NCBI GenBank assembly: GCA_042569785.1
Contig: JBHPGW010000006.1
Location: 1-64,000 of the forward strand
Direction: 5' to 3'
Source: JBHPGW01 sp042569785
GTDB taxonomy: Bacteria > Planctomycetota > Phycisphaerae > Sedimentisphaerales > Anaerobacaceae
Length of the DNA stretch: 64,000 nt
The translations under genes were made by a program, and so were the position numbers. This document shows positions 7,168 to 15,949 of this stretch, in pieces; position 1 is the stretch's first letter, and the number at the start of each line of letters is the position of its first letter. The notes under the pieces are model-generated. The model saw nothing but the letters and a program-made list of their open reading frames with translations, did not search any database and was not told the origin of the DNA.

Positions 7168-8052
7168 CAGACGAAGCAACAAATTCAGCAGTTACTCTCT
7201 TCAGCCGGGGTGAGTCCTAATCATCGGCTTGGGCAGAACTTTTTGATCGATCTTAACCTGATGCAGCTTCTGCTGGATTCGGGGGGGGTGCACAGTAATG
7301 ATATTGTTCTTGAAGTCGGCTGTGGCACAGGCTCTATGACCGAGGCCTTGGCTGAAAAAGCCAGCCAGATAATAGCGGTTGAACTCGACGAAACCTTAGC
7401 TAAGTTATGCAAACAGCGATTTGCCGACCATGACAATGTTGAAATCCTGCACACAGACGTTCTTGAAAACAAAAACACGATAGACAAGGCTGTCATCGAA
7501 TCGCTCCAACTGGCCCGCCAGCAGTGTTCGGGCAGGGTGCTGCTCGTAGCTAATCTGCCTTACAGTGTGGCCTCACCTGTGATGATAAATTTGATTACAG
7601 GCACTGTTTTTGCTGAAGCTATGTATGTCACCGTCCAAAAGGAAGTCGCCCAACGAATGGTCGCAAATGCAGGCGGTAAGCATTACGGCCCATTGAGTAT
7701 TATCATGGCTACAGCTGGTGACGTAAAGATACTGCGATATCTAAAGCCAACTGTATTCTGGCCTCAACCTCAGGTCGATTCCGCGATGGTTAGTTTCGTT
7801 CGCAGTAAAAAAAGAATAGCCGCGATCCATAACGCCAGTCTCTTAGGTGAAACGATAAATCTTTTTATGCAGCACAGAAGAAAGATGCTCAAGGCTTGTA
7901 CGAAATTCGCTTCTAATCGGTTAGCTGAAATTCACAACTGGGATAGTATTTTTGAGGATTGCGCAGTAGACCCGCATAGCCGACCAGAACAACTTACACC
8001 TGGAAACTATGTCGCTATCGCAAATATGTGTAACGAGTTCATCGCTGACTAA
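7165..8052 (+). CDS. rsmA: 16S rRNA dimethyladenosine transferase RsmA (KsgA)
   Basis: Dimethylates two adjacent adenosines in the 3'-terminal helix of 16S rRNA, using SAM, late in 30S maturation. The 295-residue protein has the usual features: HRLGQNFLID at the N-terminus, SAM motif I EVGCGTGSMTEAL (about 48-60), the acidic ELDE strand, catalytic NLPY (about 130) and a C-terminal helical domain with QHRRKMLKA. The ATG is four bases after the pdxA stop. The 3' end overlaps by 4 bp the convergent fumarase gene. Confidence 0.95.
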   Translation: MQTKQQIQQLLSSAGVSPNHRLGQNFLIDLNLMQLLLDSGGVHSNDIVLEVGCGTGSMTEALAEKASQIIAVELDETLAKLCKQRFADHDNVEILHTDVLENKNTIDKAVIESLQLARQQCSGRVLLVANLPYSVASPVMINLITGTVFAEAMYVTVQKEVAQRMVANAGGKHYGPLSIIMATAGDVKILRYLKPTVFWPQPQVDSAMVSFVRSKKRIAAIHNASLLGETINLFMQHRRKMLKACTKFASNRLAEIHNWDSIFEDCAVDPHSRPEQLTPGNYVAIANMCNEFIAD

Positions 8053-8903
8053 ATAATCGTGGATTTGTGGCGATGGCTGTGGCATTCGATATTTACCGCC
8101 ACCGGAAGTGACGCGATGTGACACGCCGCCGTCTCAACTAAACAACCCAAGGCGGTAGTGTCACCGCCAAGCCCCTGCGGCCCCAGGCCGAGGCCGTTGA
8201 TCCGAGAAAGTAACTCAGTTTCAAGCTCAGCATAAAATTCATCTTCATTACAACTGCCCAGCTCCCGAAGCAATGCCTTCTTACTCAACAGACAGCTCAA
8301 CTCAAAATTACCCCCGATACCGACACCAACCACAAATGGCGGACATGCGTTGGCGCCAGCTTGAGCAACAACATCGACGATCCAGTCAATAACCTGGCCC
8401 CTGTCGGCGGTAGGATTGAACATCTTAAACTGGCTCTTATTTTCGCAGCCTCCGCCTTTTGCCATAACTGTTATCTTTAGCTTGTCACCAGCTACGATAC
8501 TATGGTGAATTATCGCCGGCGTGTTCGAGCCGGTATTGATGCGTGCATTCAAAGGCTCAGCAACAACGCTTTTTCGCAGATACCCTTTTTCATAGCCAGC
8601 CTCGACACCTGCGTTGATCGCGTCAAACAGCGTCTTGCCAGAATCAGCCTTTATCGCTACTTGCGACCCCTGCTCGACGAAAGCCACCAAAAGCCCTGTA
8701 TCCTGACAAAGCGGTATCTGGTCATCTGTTGCTATCTGAGCGTTTTCTATAAGCTGAGCCAAAATTCTGGCCGCTTTAGGGTTGCTTTCTTTTTGCGCAG
8801 CCTCCTGCAGAGCGGCTAAAATATCTGCGGGCAACTCGTAAGCAGCCTCTATGCAAAGCGATTCAACAGCGGTAACAATTTTGTCAAATTCAATGTATCG
8901 CAA
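8049..8903 (-). CDS. Fumarate hydratase class I, alpha chain
   Basis: Class I fumarase/tartrate dehydratase alpha-type domain, an oxygen-sensitive 4Fe-4S hydro-lyase converting fumarate to malate. Three cluster Cys contexts are visible: CQDTGLLVAF, KGGGCENKSQFKMF and GNFELSCLLS. A beta-chain gene is normally adjacent but none is seen in this window. I place the start at TTG 8903, because sequence from RYIEFDKIVTAVESLCIEA matches the family N-terminus; an ATG at 8948 would overlap the upstream gene by 44 bp and read through a heptanucleotide array. Substrate choice between fumarate and tartrate cannot be settled. Confidence 0.88.
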   Translation of the reverse strand: MRYIEFDKIVTAVESLCIEAAYELPADILAALQEAAQKESNPKAARILAQLIENAQIATDDQIPLCQDTGLLVAFVEQGSQVAIKADSGKTLFDAINAGVEAGYEKGYLRKSVVAEPLNARINTGSNTPAIIHHSIVAGDKLKITVMAKGGGCENKSQFKMFNPTADRGQVIDWIVDVVAQAGANACPPFVVGVGIGGNFELSCLLSKKALLRELGSCNEDEFYAELETELLSRINGLGLGPQGLGGDTTALGCLVETAACHIASLPVAVNIECHSHRHKSTII

Positions 8904-8920
8904 CTCAAAACTCAAAACTC
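8904..8920. repeat. Heptanucleotide array at the fumarase start
   Basis: Two and a half CTCAAAA units (GAGTTTT on the coding strand). It contains the stop of the upstream propeller gene and abuts the TTG start of the fumarase alpha gene. Confidence 0.6.
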
Positions 8921-11136
8921 TTATAAGTTGTATTGCCGAGGTCATCACGCATTCTTAGCGAGATCACATGCTCACCAGCCTCGACATCCTCAATAACAAT
9001 AGTAAAATTCTCTGTTTTAGTATCATAAACCATATCCTCGGGCTGTGCGGTTTTCCATTCGGAATTGCTGTCGAGTGTATAGTGTACCTGACCGATCGCG
9101 CTTAGCTTATCGGATACTTCCAGTTTCAAAGTGACGGTATCCTTACTTTTCTTAATAGACGATGTTTCGATTATCGGGCCGGTGTTGTCAACGACTATAG
9201 TCTCACTTATCCTGCTGCCGGTCAGTTTTGTCGTCGAACTGTTACTTTTCTCGTCGTTAGCGGTTACTCTTACTTCATATCGACCATCTTCTACAGTTTT
9301 CCCGTCCCATTCGAAATCAGCACTATCGACATCATCTTGAAGTTCGATCCAGTTGGTCCTTCCTGTTTTTCTGAATTCTATTTTGTAGATCAACTGGTCT
9401 CGGTTGTCATCAACAGCTTTATAGCTTATCTTAAAAACCCCGGCCTTGCCAGCGGCTTCGAGCCTGCTTACATTCACAGATACAACTTTCGGCGCCAGAT
9501 TTGGAACTGTGCTGGCTACTACAACTTCTCTTATCACGGGACTTTTACCGCCTGCACCGCTTTGGAGGATAAGCTTGTATTGACAGAACCTGCCAAGCGG
9601 ACAATCCAACTGTACAGGCCCGGTCACTTCTACCGGCTTGGTCCAGTTAGAAAATGTTGGATCATTAACATCCTTAACATTGCCGCTGCGACAGACCATC
9701 TGCACCTTGCAATCGGTCGGGATATCAGCTTCGATCTGCAGTTTACCCCATTTTGCAGGTTGAGATGCGTCGATAAGGCCGGAAATAAAACTGCCCTTCG
9801 CAGCAAAACCTGGACCAACTTTGATCAGCTTGGCAGGATTTGCGGTACCAACGTAGAGGTGCTCGGCGCAAATAAATAATGAGGTTATCTGCGAAGCCTG
9901 TTTGTCTTCGTAAATGACAGCTTCGAGTTCAAGAGTCGGCTGTACCGTGAAAAGGTTCGACTGATTACCGGTACCGACAAACAGAGTTTCATCCAGCATT
10001 ACCAAACTCAAAAGTACCGCAGGCTTACTGAATACATCTGTGACATAACCTTGCGGGCTTACCTTATATATAAAACTAACCTTACCTGGCTTTGACATAG
10101 CACGCGGAGGCATTTGTCCCGATGAAGCTTTGTTGGCAGCGGTCCTTTTAGTATTGGCGACCTCAAGTGTCAATCCGCCATCGTTTTGTGTCGGTTCATT
10201 TGACTTTTCCGACTTGACATCAGGACGTCCAGCCAGCGGCAATTTTGAAGCAAAATCTTTTTCAGCCTTGGCGATTTTAGCCGACGTCGCCGCCGCGTAT
10301 AAATTTCCATCGTCGTCAAATAATAAAGCGGTGATCTCATCCTGTTCGCTGTCATAAACGATCGAAGCGGTTTTTGTATCCGGGTTTATTTTATATATCA
10401 ATCCTCGAGAGTCACTGCCTGCGTAAATATTTCCATCCTGACCGATAGCAAGTGAAAGTATGTTCTTGTCTGTGCAGTCATAAATAAGCTCAGGCTTTTT
10501 TGCAAAAGAATCGAGTTTGTATACTTTGCCCTCAGGACCGGTGCCGAGATAGATTTCGCCGCTGTCGTCAACTGTTATAGCAAAGATATATTTCGCATCG
10601 TCAGGCGTGAAAATTGTTTTCATTTTCCCCTTTTCAAGCCGCATCAATCGACAGTCTTTGCCGCTGATACCGACCAGGAGTCTGCCTGAAACATCTGTCG
10701 CCATTGCAAAAATATGTTCGTTGGTTAAATACTGATCAGCATCGACGATTTCAGGTGCATTAGCATCGTTGGGTTCGTTTGGTTCCTCAACTATCTTTTC
10801 CAGTTTTGACTCAATTGGATAAATTTTAGTCAACTTCCCGAGACTGTATTTGTAAACACCGCCGTTAGGACTTGTCCCCACAAAAACCGCCTCTCCTTTG
10901 ACAACGATGCTGTTAATCGACCAAACATCATCGAGCTCTTCGAGCAGCATTTGAGCCGCACTGCCAAGTTGTATTGTACCCTGTGAGCCGATAACAACAT
11001 TTTCGAGGGTACCTTTTTCCATATCCGCACTGCTGGCATGACGTGTGATCTTGCTGCTAACAGCCATAGAACTGTTAGCTAAACCAGCCAGGATAATAAT
11101 GATCAAAACGCAGGGAAACCAACTCTTATCTCTCAT
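8905..11136 (-). CDS. Secreted beta-propeller protein with C-terminal Ig-like domains
   Basis: A 743-residue protein with an N-terminal signal peptide (hydrophobic about 8-22, then SSMAVSS). Residues about 45-450 contain recurring propeller blades of the form 'iyvGtxxxgklykl' (IYLGTGPEGKVYKL, IYAGSDSRGLIYKI, LFVGTGNQSNLFTV, LYVGTANPAKLIKV), interrupted by low-complexity inserts. Residues about 560-743 look like Ig/FN3-type beta-sandwiches (DDNRDQLIYKIEFRK; EDVEAGEHVISLRM). No catalytic motif is seen. The start is set by AGGAG 6 nt before the ATG. It lies directly downstream of the S55 peptidase gene on the same strand, so the two may work together in the envelope (inference). Confidence 0.75.
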   Translation of the reverse strand: MRDKSWFPCVLIIIILAGLANSSMAVSSKITRHASSADMEKGTLENVVIGSQGTIQLGSAAQMLLEELDDVWSINSIVVKGEAVFVGTSPNGGVYKYSLGKLTKIYPIESKLEKIVEEPNEPNDANAPEIVDADQYLTNEHIFAMATDVSGRLLVGISGKDCRLMRLEKGKMKTIFTPDDAKYIFAITVDDSGEIYLGTGPEGKVYKLDSFAKKPELIYDCTDKNILSLAIGQDGNIYAGSDSRGLIYKINPDTKTASIVYDSEQDEITALLFDDDGNLYAAATSAKIAKAEKDFASKLPLAGRPDVKSEKSNEPTQNDGGLTLEVANTKRTAANKASSGQMPPRAMSKPGKVSFIYKVSPQGYVTDVFSKPAVLLSLVMLDETLFVGTGNQSNLFTVQPTLELEAVIYEDKQASQITSLFICAEHLYVGTANPAKLIKVGPGFAAKGSFISGLIDASQPAKWGKLQIEADIPTDCKVQMVCRSGNVKDVNDPTFSNWTKPVEVTGPVQLDCPLGRFCQYKLILQSGAGGKSPVIREVVVASTVPNLAPKVVSVNVSRLEAAGKAGVFKISYKAVDDNRDQLIYKIEFRKTGRTNWIELQDDVDSADFEWDGKTVEDGRYEVRVTANDEKSNSSTTKLTGSRISETIVVDNTGPIIETSSIKKSKDTVTLKLEVSDKLSAIGQVHYTLDSNSEWKTAQPEDMVYDTKTENFTIVIEDVEAGEHVISLRMRDDLGNTTYKSFEF

Positions 11137-11181
11137 AGTAACTCCTAATCAATAAAGCCTGAAACGCCGCAGCATTTTCTG

Positions 11182-12966
11182 CTACTGTTCTACTGTAATA
11201 TACAATTTCTTTTGGTTGACAACTATCGAATCTGTTGACAAACTTTCTTCAAGCCAATGGCTATACGGCTGAATTTTAAGGGTTCTTTTTTTGTCGCCAA
11301 GGACCATCGCTTTGGTAGCCGGCAAGTCCGGCAGTTCGGCCCGGCCAACCGCTACACCACCCACAGGCAATGTCAAAAGGCAATATAATCGATCCCGCCT
11401 GACCGAAAGAGCACTGTTCAATACCTCAACAAGTGAGTCGAAGTTATCAGCGGTATACTTATACGGTGCCGTCTTTCTGATAAACTTTTGATAACCATAG
11501 CCGCCGCAAACGATCAATTCATATCGCCCCCGGGCAAGTGTCTCTGGAATTTCCACGTTGAACCGATACCTTTTTTTCTCCGAATATGCCGACTCGATAA
11601 CCGTTGAAACCTCTACCGAGTCACCTGCTTTGACCCTGGAATCGGAAATATCCACTGACCATATATGTGACGCCGAATTTCTCGATTCGATCTGAATCTC
11701 AAAATCCATCGATTTGATCTCTGTTTTTTTATATGGATTGTTCATCATCAAAGCTACTGACCCTGTACTTTCTATCAGCATCTCGATCAGCCCGATGCTC
11801 GTAGAGAGATTTTCAAAAACGATTTGCCGGCCATCGGCAAGAACTATCTTTGCCTTATACTTAATCATATTGTCCGGCCCAAGACTACCGAGTTTAAGAG
11901 CGGCCCCTGCCATCGCTGAACCCATCACCGAGGGAGTAAGCAAACGATTAGAGGCAACCTGACAATTATACACCTGAGCTTGCGGCTCGTTGTAACGAAC
12001 AACCTCTATCCTCATAGGTATCGTCCTGGCTTTGGCACCGATTATTCCGACAACGCCTGCTGACTCATCCGATCTCAAGGCACCGACTACCTCAAGGGGG
12101 CGGGCCAACTTAAACGAAAAGTTAAGATTTGATACCACCGTATGCACTTGGCCCGTTGCCATCGGAAGGTCAACAGGCCCATAGCCCAAAAAGCCATGCC
12201 CTAAACTGTAAACCTTTTCACCCTGAACCTCGGTTACCGTACCAATTGCTGTCACTGCTATGTCACCAGCTACTATCGGCACAGCAACACACGCACCAGG
12301 AACCAATCGGGTCTGTGTAGGTACATCTGACTGCCCGGCACCTATACCCTGAACCGCTGTAAAACCAAGGGGTCTGACCAAAGTATCCAACTGCTCGCAG
12401 ACCTGGGCCGATAAACCTGATGTAACTAATAGGCTCCGAGGTGTCGATGTTGTTGTATTTGCCGATGCGCGCATAACCTTGTCAACTTCGGCTAAGTCTA
12501 TCGGCTTGGAAAAATCAAAAGCAAAAGCTGTCGAGCCTTGACCTGTCTCAGTAGTGTTAGTCTGACCAACCTTTAGCATATCTTCGATGAGCGTTACTTC
12601 ATAAAGAGGGTCTTTGCTATAACTCCATCCGTAAGATAACGCTCCTGCCATCCTGCCGTCAATATAAACAGGTGACCCGCTGCAGCCCATTACAGGCCCG
12701 GTGTGAATAAAACGTTCATCGGTTCCCTGGACTAAAATTGCGTCTCTGCCTGGGCTGCGTTTGTGTATTACACTTATTACCTCAAGCGAAAACCTTTCAA
12801 TTTCTGTCCCCTTATAAATCGTCAGGCAATATGCCTGCATTCCAGGCTTGATCTCATCAATGCCGATGTATTTGCTTTTATCAAGATCCGAAGCGCAAAC
12901 CAAAACTTGCGGAATTAGCAGACAATGTAAAAGAAACATCCCCCTTTTCGCAAAAAAACTGAGCAT
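11182..12966 (-). CDS. SpoIVB-like S55 family serine peptidase
   Basis: A 594-residue exported protein. The N-terminus (MLSFFAKRGMFLLHCLLIP) is a signal peptide. Residues about 20-290 match the SpoIVB peptidase S55 family: IGIDEIKPGMQAYCLT, a catalytic-His-like RDAILVQGTDERFIHTG region, and the active-site loop MGCSGSPVYIDG, comparable to the 'GMSGSP' serine loop. The C-terminal about 300 residues hold beta-rich domains without a clear name. In Bacillus SpoIVB triggers sporulation signalling, but related proteins occur widely in non-sporulating planctomycetes with unknown targets. The ATG at 12966 has AAGGAG 6 nt upstream. Confidence 0.8.
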   Translation of the reverse strand: MLSFFAKRGMFLLHCLLIPQVLVCASDLDKSKYIGIDEIKPGMQAYCLTIYKGTEIERFSLEVISVIHKRSPGRDAILVQGTDERFIHTGPVMGCSGSPVYIDGRMAGALSYGWSYSKDPLYEVTLIEDMLKVGQTNTTETGQGSTAFAFDFSKPIDLAEVDKVMRASANTTTSTPRSLLVTSGLSAQVCEQLDTLVRPLGFTAVQGIGAGQSDVPTQTRLVPGACVAVPIVAGDIAVTAIGTVTEVQGEKVYSLGHGFLGYGPVDLPMATGQVHTVVSNLNFSFKLARPLEVVGALRSDESAGVVGIIGAKARTIPMRIEVVRYNEPQAQVYNCQVASNRLLTPSVMGSAMAGAALKLGSLGPDNMIKYKAKIVLADGRQIVFENLSTSIGLIEMLIESTGSVALMMNNPYKKTEIKSMDFEIQIESRNSASHIWSVDISDSRVKAGDSVEVSTVIESAYSEKKRYRFNVEIPETLARGRYELIVCGGYGYQKFIRKTAPYKYTADNFDSLVEVLNSALSVRRDRLYCLLTLPVGGVAVGRAELPDLPATKAMVLGDKKRTLKIQPYSHWLEESLSTDSIVVNQKKLYITVEQ

Positions 12967-13023
12967 CAAAGGCTCCTTCAATAACAAATAACACTTACAA
13001 TATAATCACCTATCGAGGCTTCT

Positions 13024-15513
13024 TTACACATCCAAATTCTGAACTTCCAGTGCATGATCACGAATAAAGTTTCGCCGTTTTTCTACGTTGTCTCCCATCA
13101 GGATACTGAACAGCCTGTCAGCTTCGCCGGCATCATCGAGTTTAACCTGCAACAGAGTTCGCGAAGCAGGATCCATAGTTGTATCCCAAAGTTGATCGGC
13201 GTTCATCTCACCAAGACCTTTAAAACGTTTTATCTCAATCCCTTTGCCGCCGATCTGCCTTATTCCCGAACAAACATCTCCGAGAGACGCAATCTCATAT
13301 AGGTCTTCATCACGGACAAGCTGGAACTTGGTCGGCTCAGTTTCGCCGGAGACCGATTTTTTCGCTTTTAACAGGAAATCGTTCAAGCCCAGTTTAAATT
13401 CAGATTTTAACTGACTGTCTATGCTATTGATCCTCTCGACTTCATGGAGTTCTTCAGCGACAAAAGGCTCTTCCTCGTCGGCTTTGACCGATTCCTTCAA
13501 TTTGTCGAATCGTTTTTCGTATTTGTCCTTATCGTAATAAAACTCTTCCTGGCCGTTGGTAGTGATACGAAATGCCGGCAGTTGCTTACTATTATAATAG
13601 GCCTGAACAAAATCGACGAAACTAATCCCTCGCCTGCCCAGAACCGCTATGATACGCTCAACTTCGGCCAGTATCTTTACTAACCCGGCCAACTCTTTGC
13701 CTGTAACGCTCTGTTGCGAAGTCGACTTCTTAGCTGTTTTGGCCTTTTTAATCTTCTTCACTTTTTTCGTCTTTTTACTTTCTTTGGTATTTGTCTGGGC
13801 CTTGATAACAAGCTCGGTATCCTCAAGACCTCGAGCTATCATTCGTTTATGCATCTGATTTTCACTAAGGATATATTCAGATTTCCTTTTGCCCTTTACC
13901 TTGAGTTCGTAAAGTGGAGGCTGAGCGATATAGATCATTTCTTTTTCAAACAACTGAGGCATTTGTCTAAAGAAAAATGTCAGCAGCAATGTCCGTATAT
14001 GGGCACCGTCAACATCAGCATCGGTCATCAACACGATCTTGCCGTATCTGCATTTTTCCAGGTTAAACTCATCAACACCAATACCCGTACCTAATGCACT
14101 TATAATTGTACGGATCTCATCGTGGGCAAGCATTTTATCCAACCTGGCTTTTTCCACGTTAAGTATCTTACCTTTCAATGGCAATATCGCCTGGATATTT
14201 CTGTCACGACCAGCCTTTGCCGAACCCCCTGCCGAATCACCCTCAACTACGAATATCTCGGTAGTATCCTTTTTCTTACTGGAACAATCCCACAATTTAC
14301 CAGGCAGGTTCGTACCTCCAAGTGCGCCTTTGCGCCTTGTCAACTCACGGGCCTTTCTGGCAGCGACTCTGGCAGCGGCGGCCTGGATCGCCTTGTTCAA
14401 TATCCGCTTGGAATCTGCCGGATGCTCCTCAAGAAAATGTCCCAGCTGTTCGTTCACAGTGGTCTCTACAAAACTACCCACTTCCGGATTACTCAATCGC
14501 ACCTTGGTCTGAGCTTCAAAATGCGGGTCGGCCAGCTTAACCGAAACTACCGCCGTTAGCCCCTCACGCAAATCGTCACCGGTCGTACCTTGACCTGACT
14601 TCAATAAATTATTGTTCTTAGCGTAATAATTCATCGTTCTCGTAAGAGCGGTCCTGAACCCCGACAGATGGGTTCCCCCGTCGACGTTGCGAATATTATT
14701 AGCAAACACCAGAACATTTTCCGCATAGCCGGTGTTGTACTGCATTGCTATCTCACACTCGAGCATTGCTTCGGCATCTTTTTTTGCAAAATAAATTACA
14801 TCCCTGTGCAGCGTCTCTTTGCCTTCGTTGAGGTGCTCGACAAAAGCCCTGATACCATCGTCAAACTTGAACACTTCTTTCTTCTTAGCACGGTCGTCTT
14901 TAAAAGTAATTTTCAATCCGCCGTTTAAATAAGCCATTTCACGTATTCGCTTCAAGAGTGTTTCGTATTGCAGCTCAGCATCGCCGAAGATGTCACTGTC
15001 AGGCATAAAAGATATTTTTGTCCCCTGTTTTTCACTTGGCCCGACTTTTTTCACAGGCTCCTTCGCCTTGCCCCTGGCACACTCAAAATGATAATGGGCA
15101 CCGTCCCTGTAAACATCGGCTTCGAGCCATTCGCTAAGAGCGTTTACAACACTTACACCGACTCCGTGCAACCCCCCTGAGACCTTGTAGCTGTCACTGT
15201 CAAACTTACCGCCGGCGTGAAGTGTTGTAAGCACTACCTCAAGGGCGCTGGTCTTGGTCTTCTTGTGTTTTTCTACCGGTATACCTCGACCATTATCTTC
15301 GACAGTACAACTGCCGTCAGCCTGAACGTGTACGTTGACACTGTCACAGAATCCAGCCAATGCTTCATCGATAGAGTTATCGATCACTTCATAAACCAGA
15401 TGGTGAAGTCCGCCGCTGCCGCGATCGCCGATATACATATCAGGACGTTTGCGAACCGCTTCCAGACCACCTAAAACTTTTATATTGCTGGCATCGTATT
15501 TGTGTGCTTCCAT
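13024..15513 (-). CDS. gyrB: DNA gyrase subunit B with Toprim-region insertion
   Basis: ATPase subunit of gyrase. Seen in order: GHKL ATPase (EVIDNSIDEALAG, DNGRGIPV, GGLHGVGVSVVNALS), transducer, Toprim (VEGDSAGGSAKAGRDR, PLKGKILNVEKA, TDADVDGAHIRTLLL) and the C-terminal FKGLGEMNADQLWDTTMDP. At 829 residues it is longer than the 640-residue minimal form: about 170-190 residues are inserted between YELKVKGKRK and RQIGGKGIEIKRFKG, the position of the insert in E. coli-type GyrB, and this insert begins with a Lys-rich low-complexity tract (KKTKKVKKIKKAKTAKK). Clear GyrB rather than ParE is supported by the dnaN/dciA context. The start at MEAHKYDASNIKVL is normal. Confidence 0.95.
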   Translation of the reverse strand: MEAHKYDASNIKVLGGLEAVRKRPDMYIGDRGSGGLHHLVYEVIDNSIDEALAGFCDSVNVHVQADGSCTVEDNGRGIPVEKHKKTKTSALEVVLTTLHAGGKFDSDSYKVSGGLHGVGVSVVNALSEWLEADVYRDGAHYHFECARGKAKEPVKKVGPSEKQGTKISFMPDSDIFGDAELQYETLLKRIREMAYLNGGLKITFKDDRAKKKEVFKFDDGIRAFVEHLNEGKETLHRDVIYFAKKDAEAMLECEIAMQYNTGYAENVLVFANNIRNVDGGTHLSGFRTALTRTMNYYAKNNNLLKSGQGTTGDDLREGLTAVVSVKLADPHFEAQTKVRLSNPEVGSFVETTVNEQLGHFLEEHPADSKRILNKAIQAAAARVAARKARELTRRKGALGGTNLPGKLWDCSSKKKDTTEIFVVEGDSAGGSAKAGRDRNIQAILPLKGKILNVEKARLDKMLAHDEIRTIISALGTGIGVDEFNLEKCRYGKIVLMTDADVDGAHIRTLLLTFFFRQMPQLFEKEMIYIAQPPLYELKVKGKRKSEYILSENQMHKRMIARGLEDTELVIKAQTNTKESKKTKKVKKIKKAKTAKKSTSQQSVTGKELAGLVKILAEVERIIAVLGRRGISFVDFVQAYYNSKQLPAFRITTNGQEEFYYDKDKYEKRFDKLKESVKADEEEPFVAEELHEVERINSIDSQLKSEFKLGLNDFLLKAKKSVSGETEPTKFQLVRDEDLYEIASLGDVCSGIRQIGGKGIEIKRFKGLGEMNADQLWDTTMDPASRTLLQVKLDDAGEADRLFSILMGDNVEKRRNFIRDHALEVQNLDV

Positions 15514-15554
15514 ATTGCTGAGTTATACATCCTTAATTATAATTCCTGTTTTCT

Positions 15555-15884
15555 TTAATCCTGCCAACTGCTTATCTTAAAATCGATACCTCGCAGCCTT
15601 GCACGCGGGCAGCCGTCTTGTAATTGTTTGAGCAGTTCGTCACGACATATTTGAAGTTCGTGTAAATAGCTCGGCGAGTCGACCTGAACCTTCAAGCGTC
15701 CGCCATGAACACTATCCAATCTGCAATGCTGACCCAACTGCTCAGGCAGTAGCTGCTGCCACATCTCGACTATTGGACCGAACTGCTTTTGGCGAGGTAA
15801 AAGCCTCTTCTCCAAAATATCACCCACCAGAGACCCGATCGCAAACGCCTTCTTTGCCTTTGGCCGAGTAAACTTGCCAGCCAT
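15555..15884 (-). CDS. DciA-like DUF721 protein
   Basis: A 109-residue protein of the DUF721 family, whose studied members (DciA) interact with the replicative helicase. Typical features are the GSLVGDILEKRL helix, IVEMWQQLLPEQLGQHCR with the family's conserved Trp, and the basic LKVQVDSPSYLHELQ strand-helix. ATG 15884 is chosen for AAGGA upstream; an upstream codon at 15902 is less likely. The position between dnaN and gyrB is where recF often stands, and supports a replication role. No recF or dnaA is seen in the window. Confidence 0.85.
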   Translation of the reverse strand: MAGKFTRPKAKKAFAIGSLVGDILEKRLLPRQKQFGPIVEMWQQLLPEQLGQHCRLDSVHGGRLKVQVDSPSYLHELQICRDELLKQLQDGCPRARLRGIDFKISSWQD

Positions 15885-15949
15885 TTGTTTTCCTTCAATC
15901 ACGGTCCAACCGTATAAATGCTATATTCAAACTGACGCTCAACCAAACA

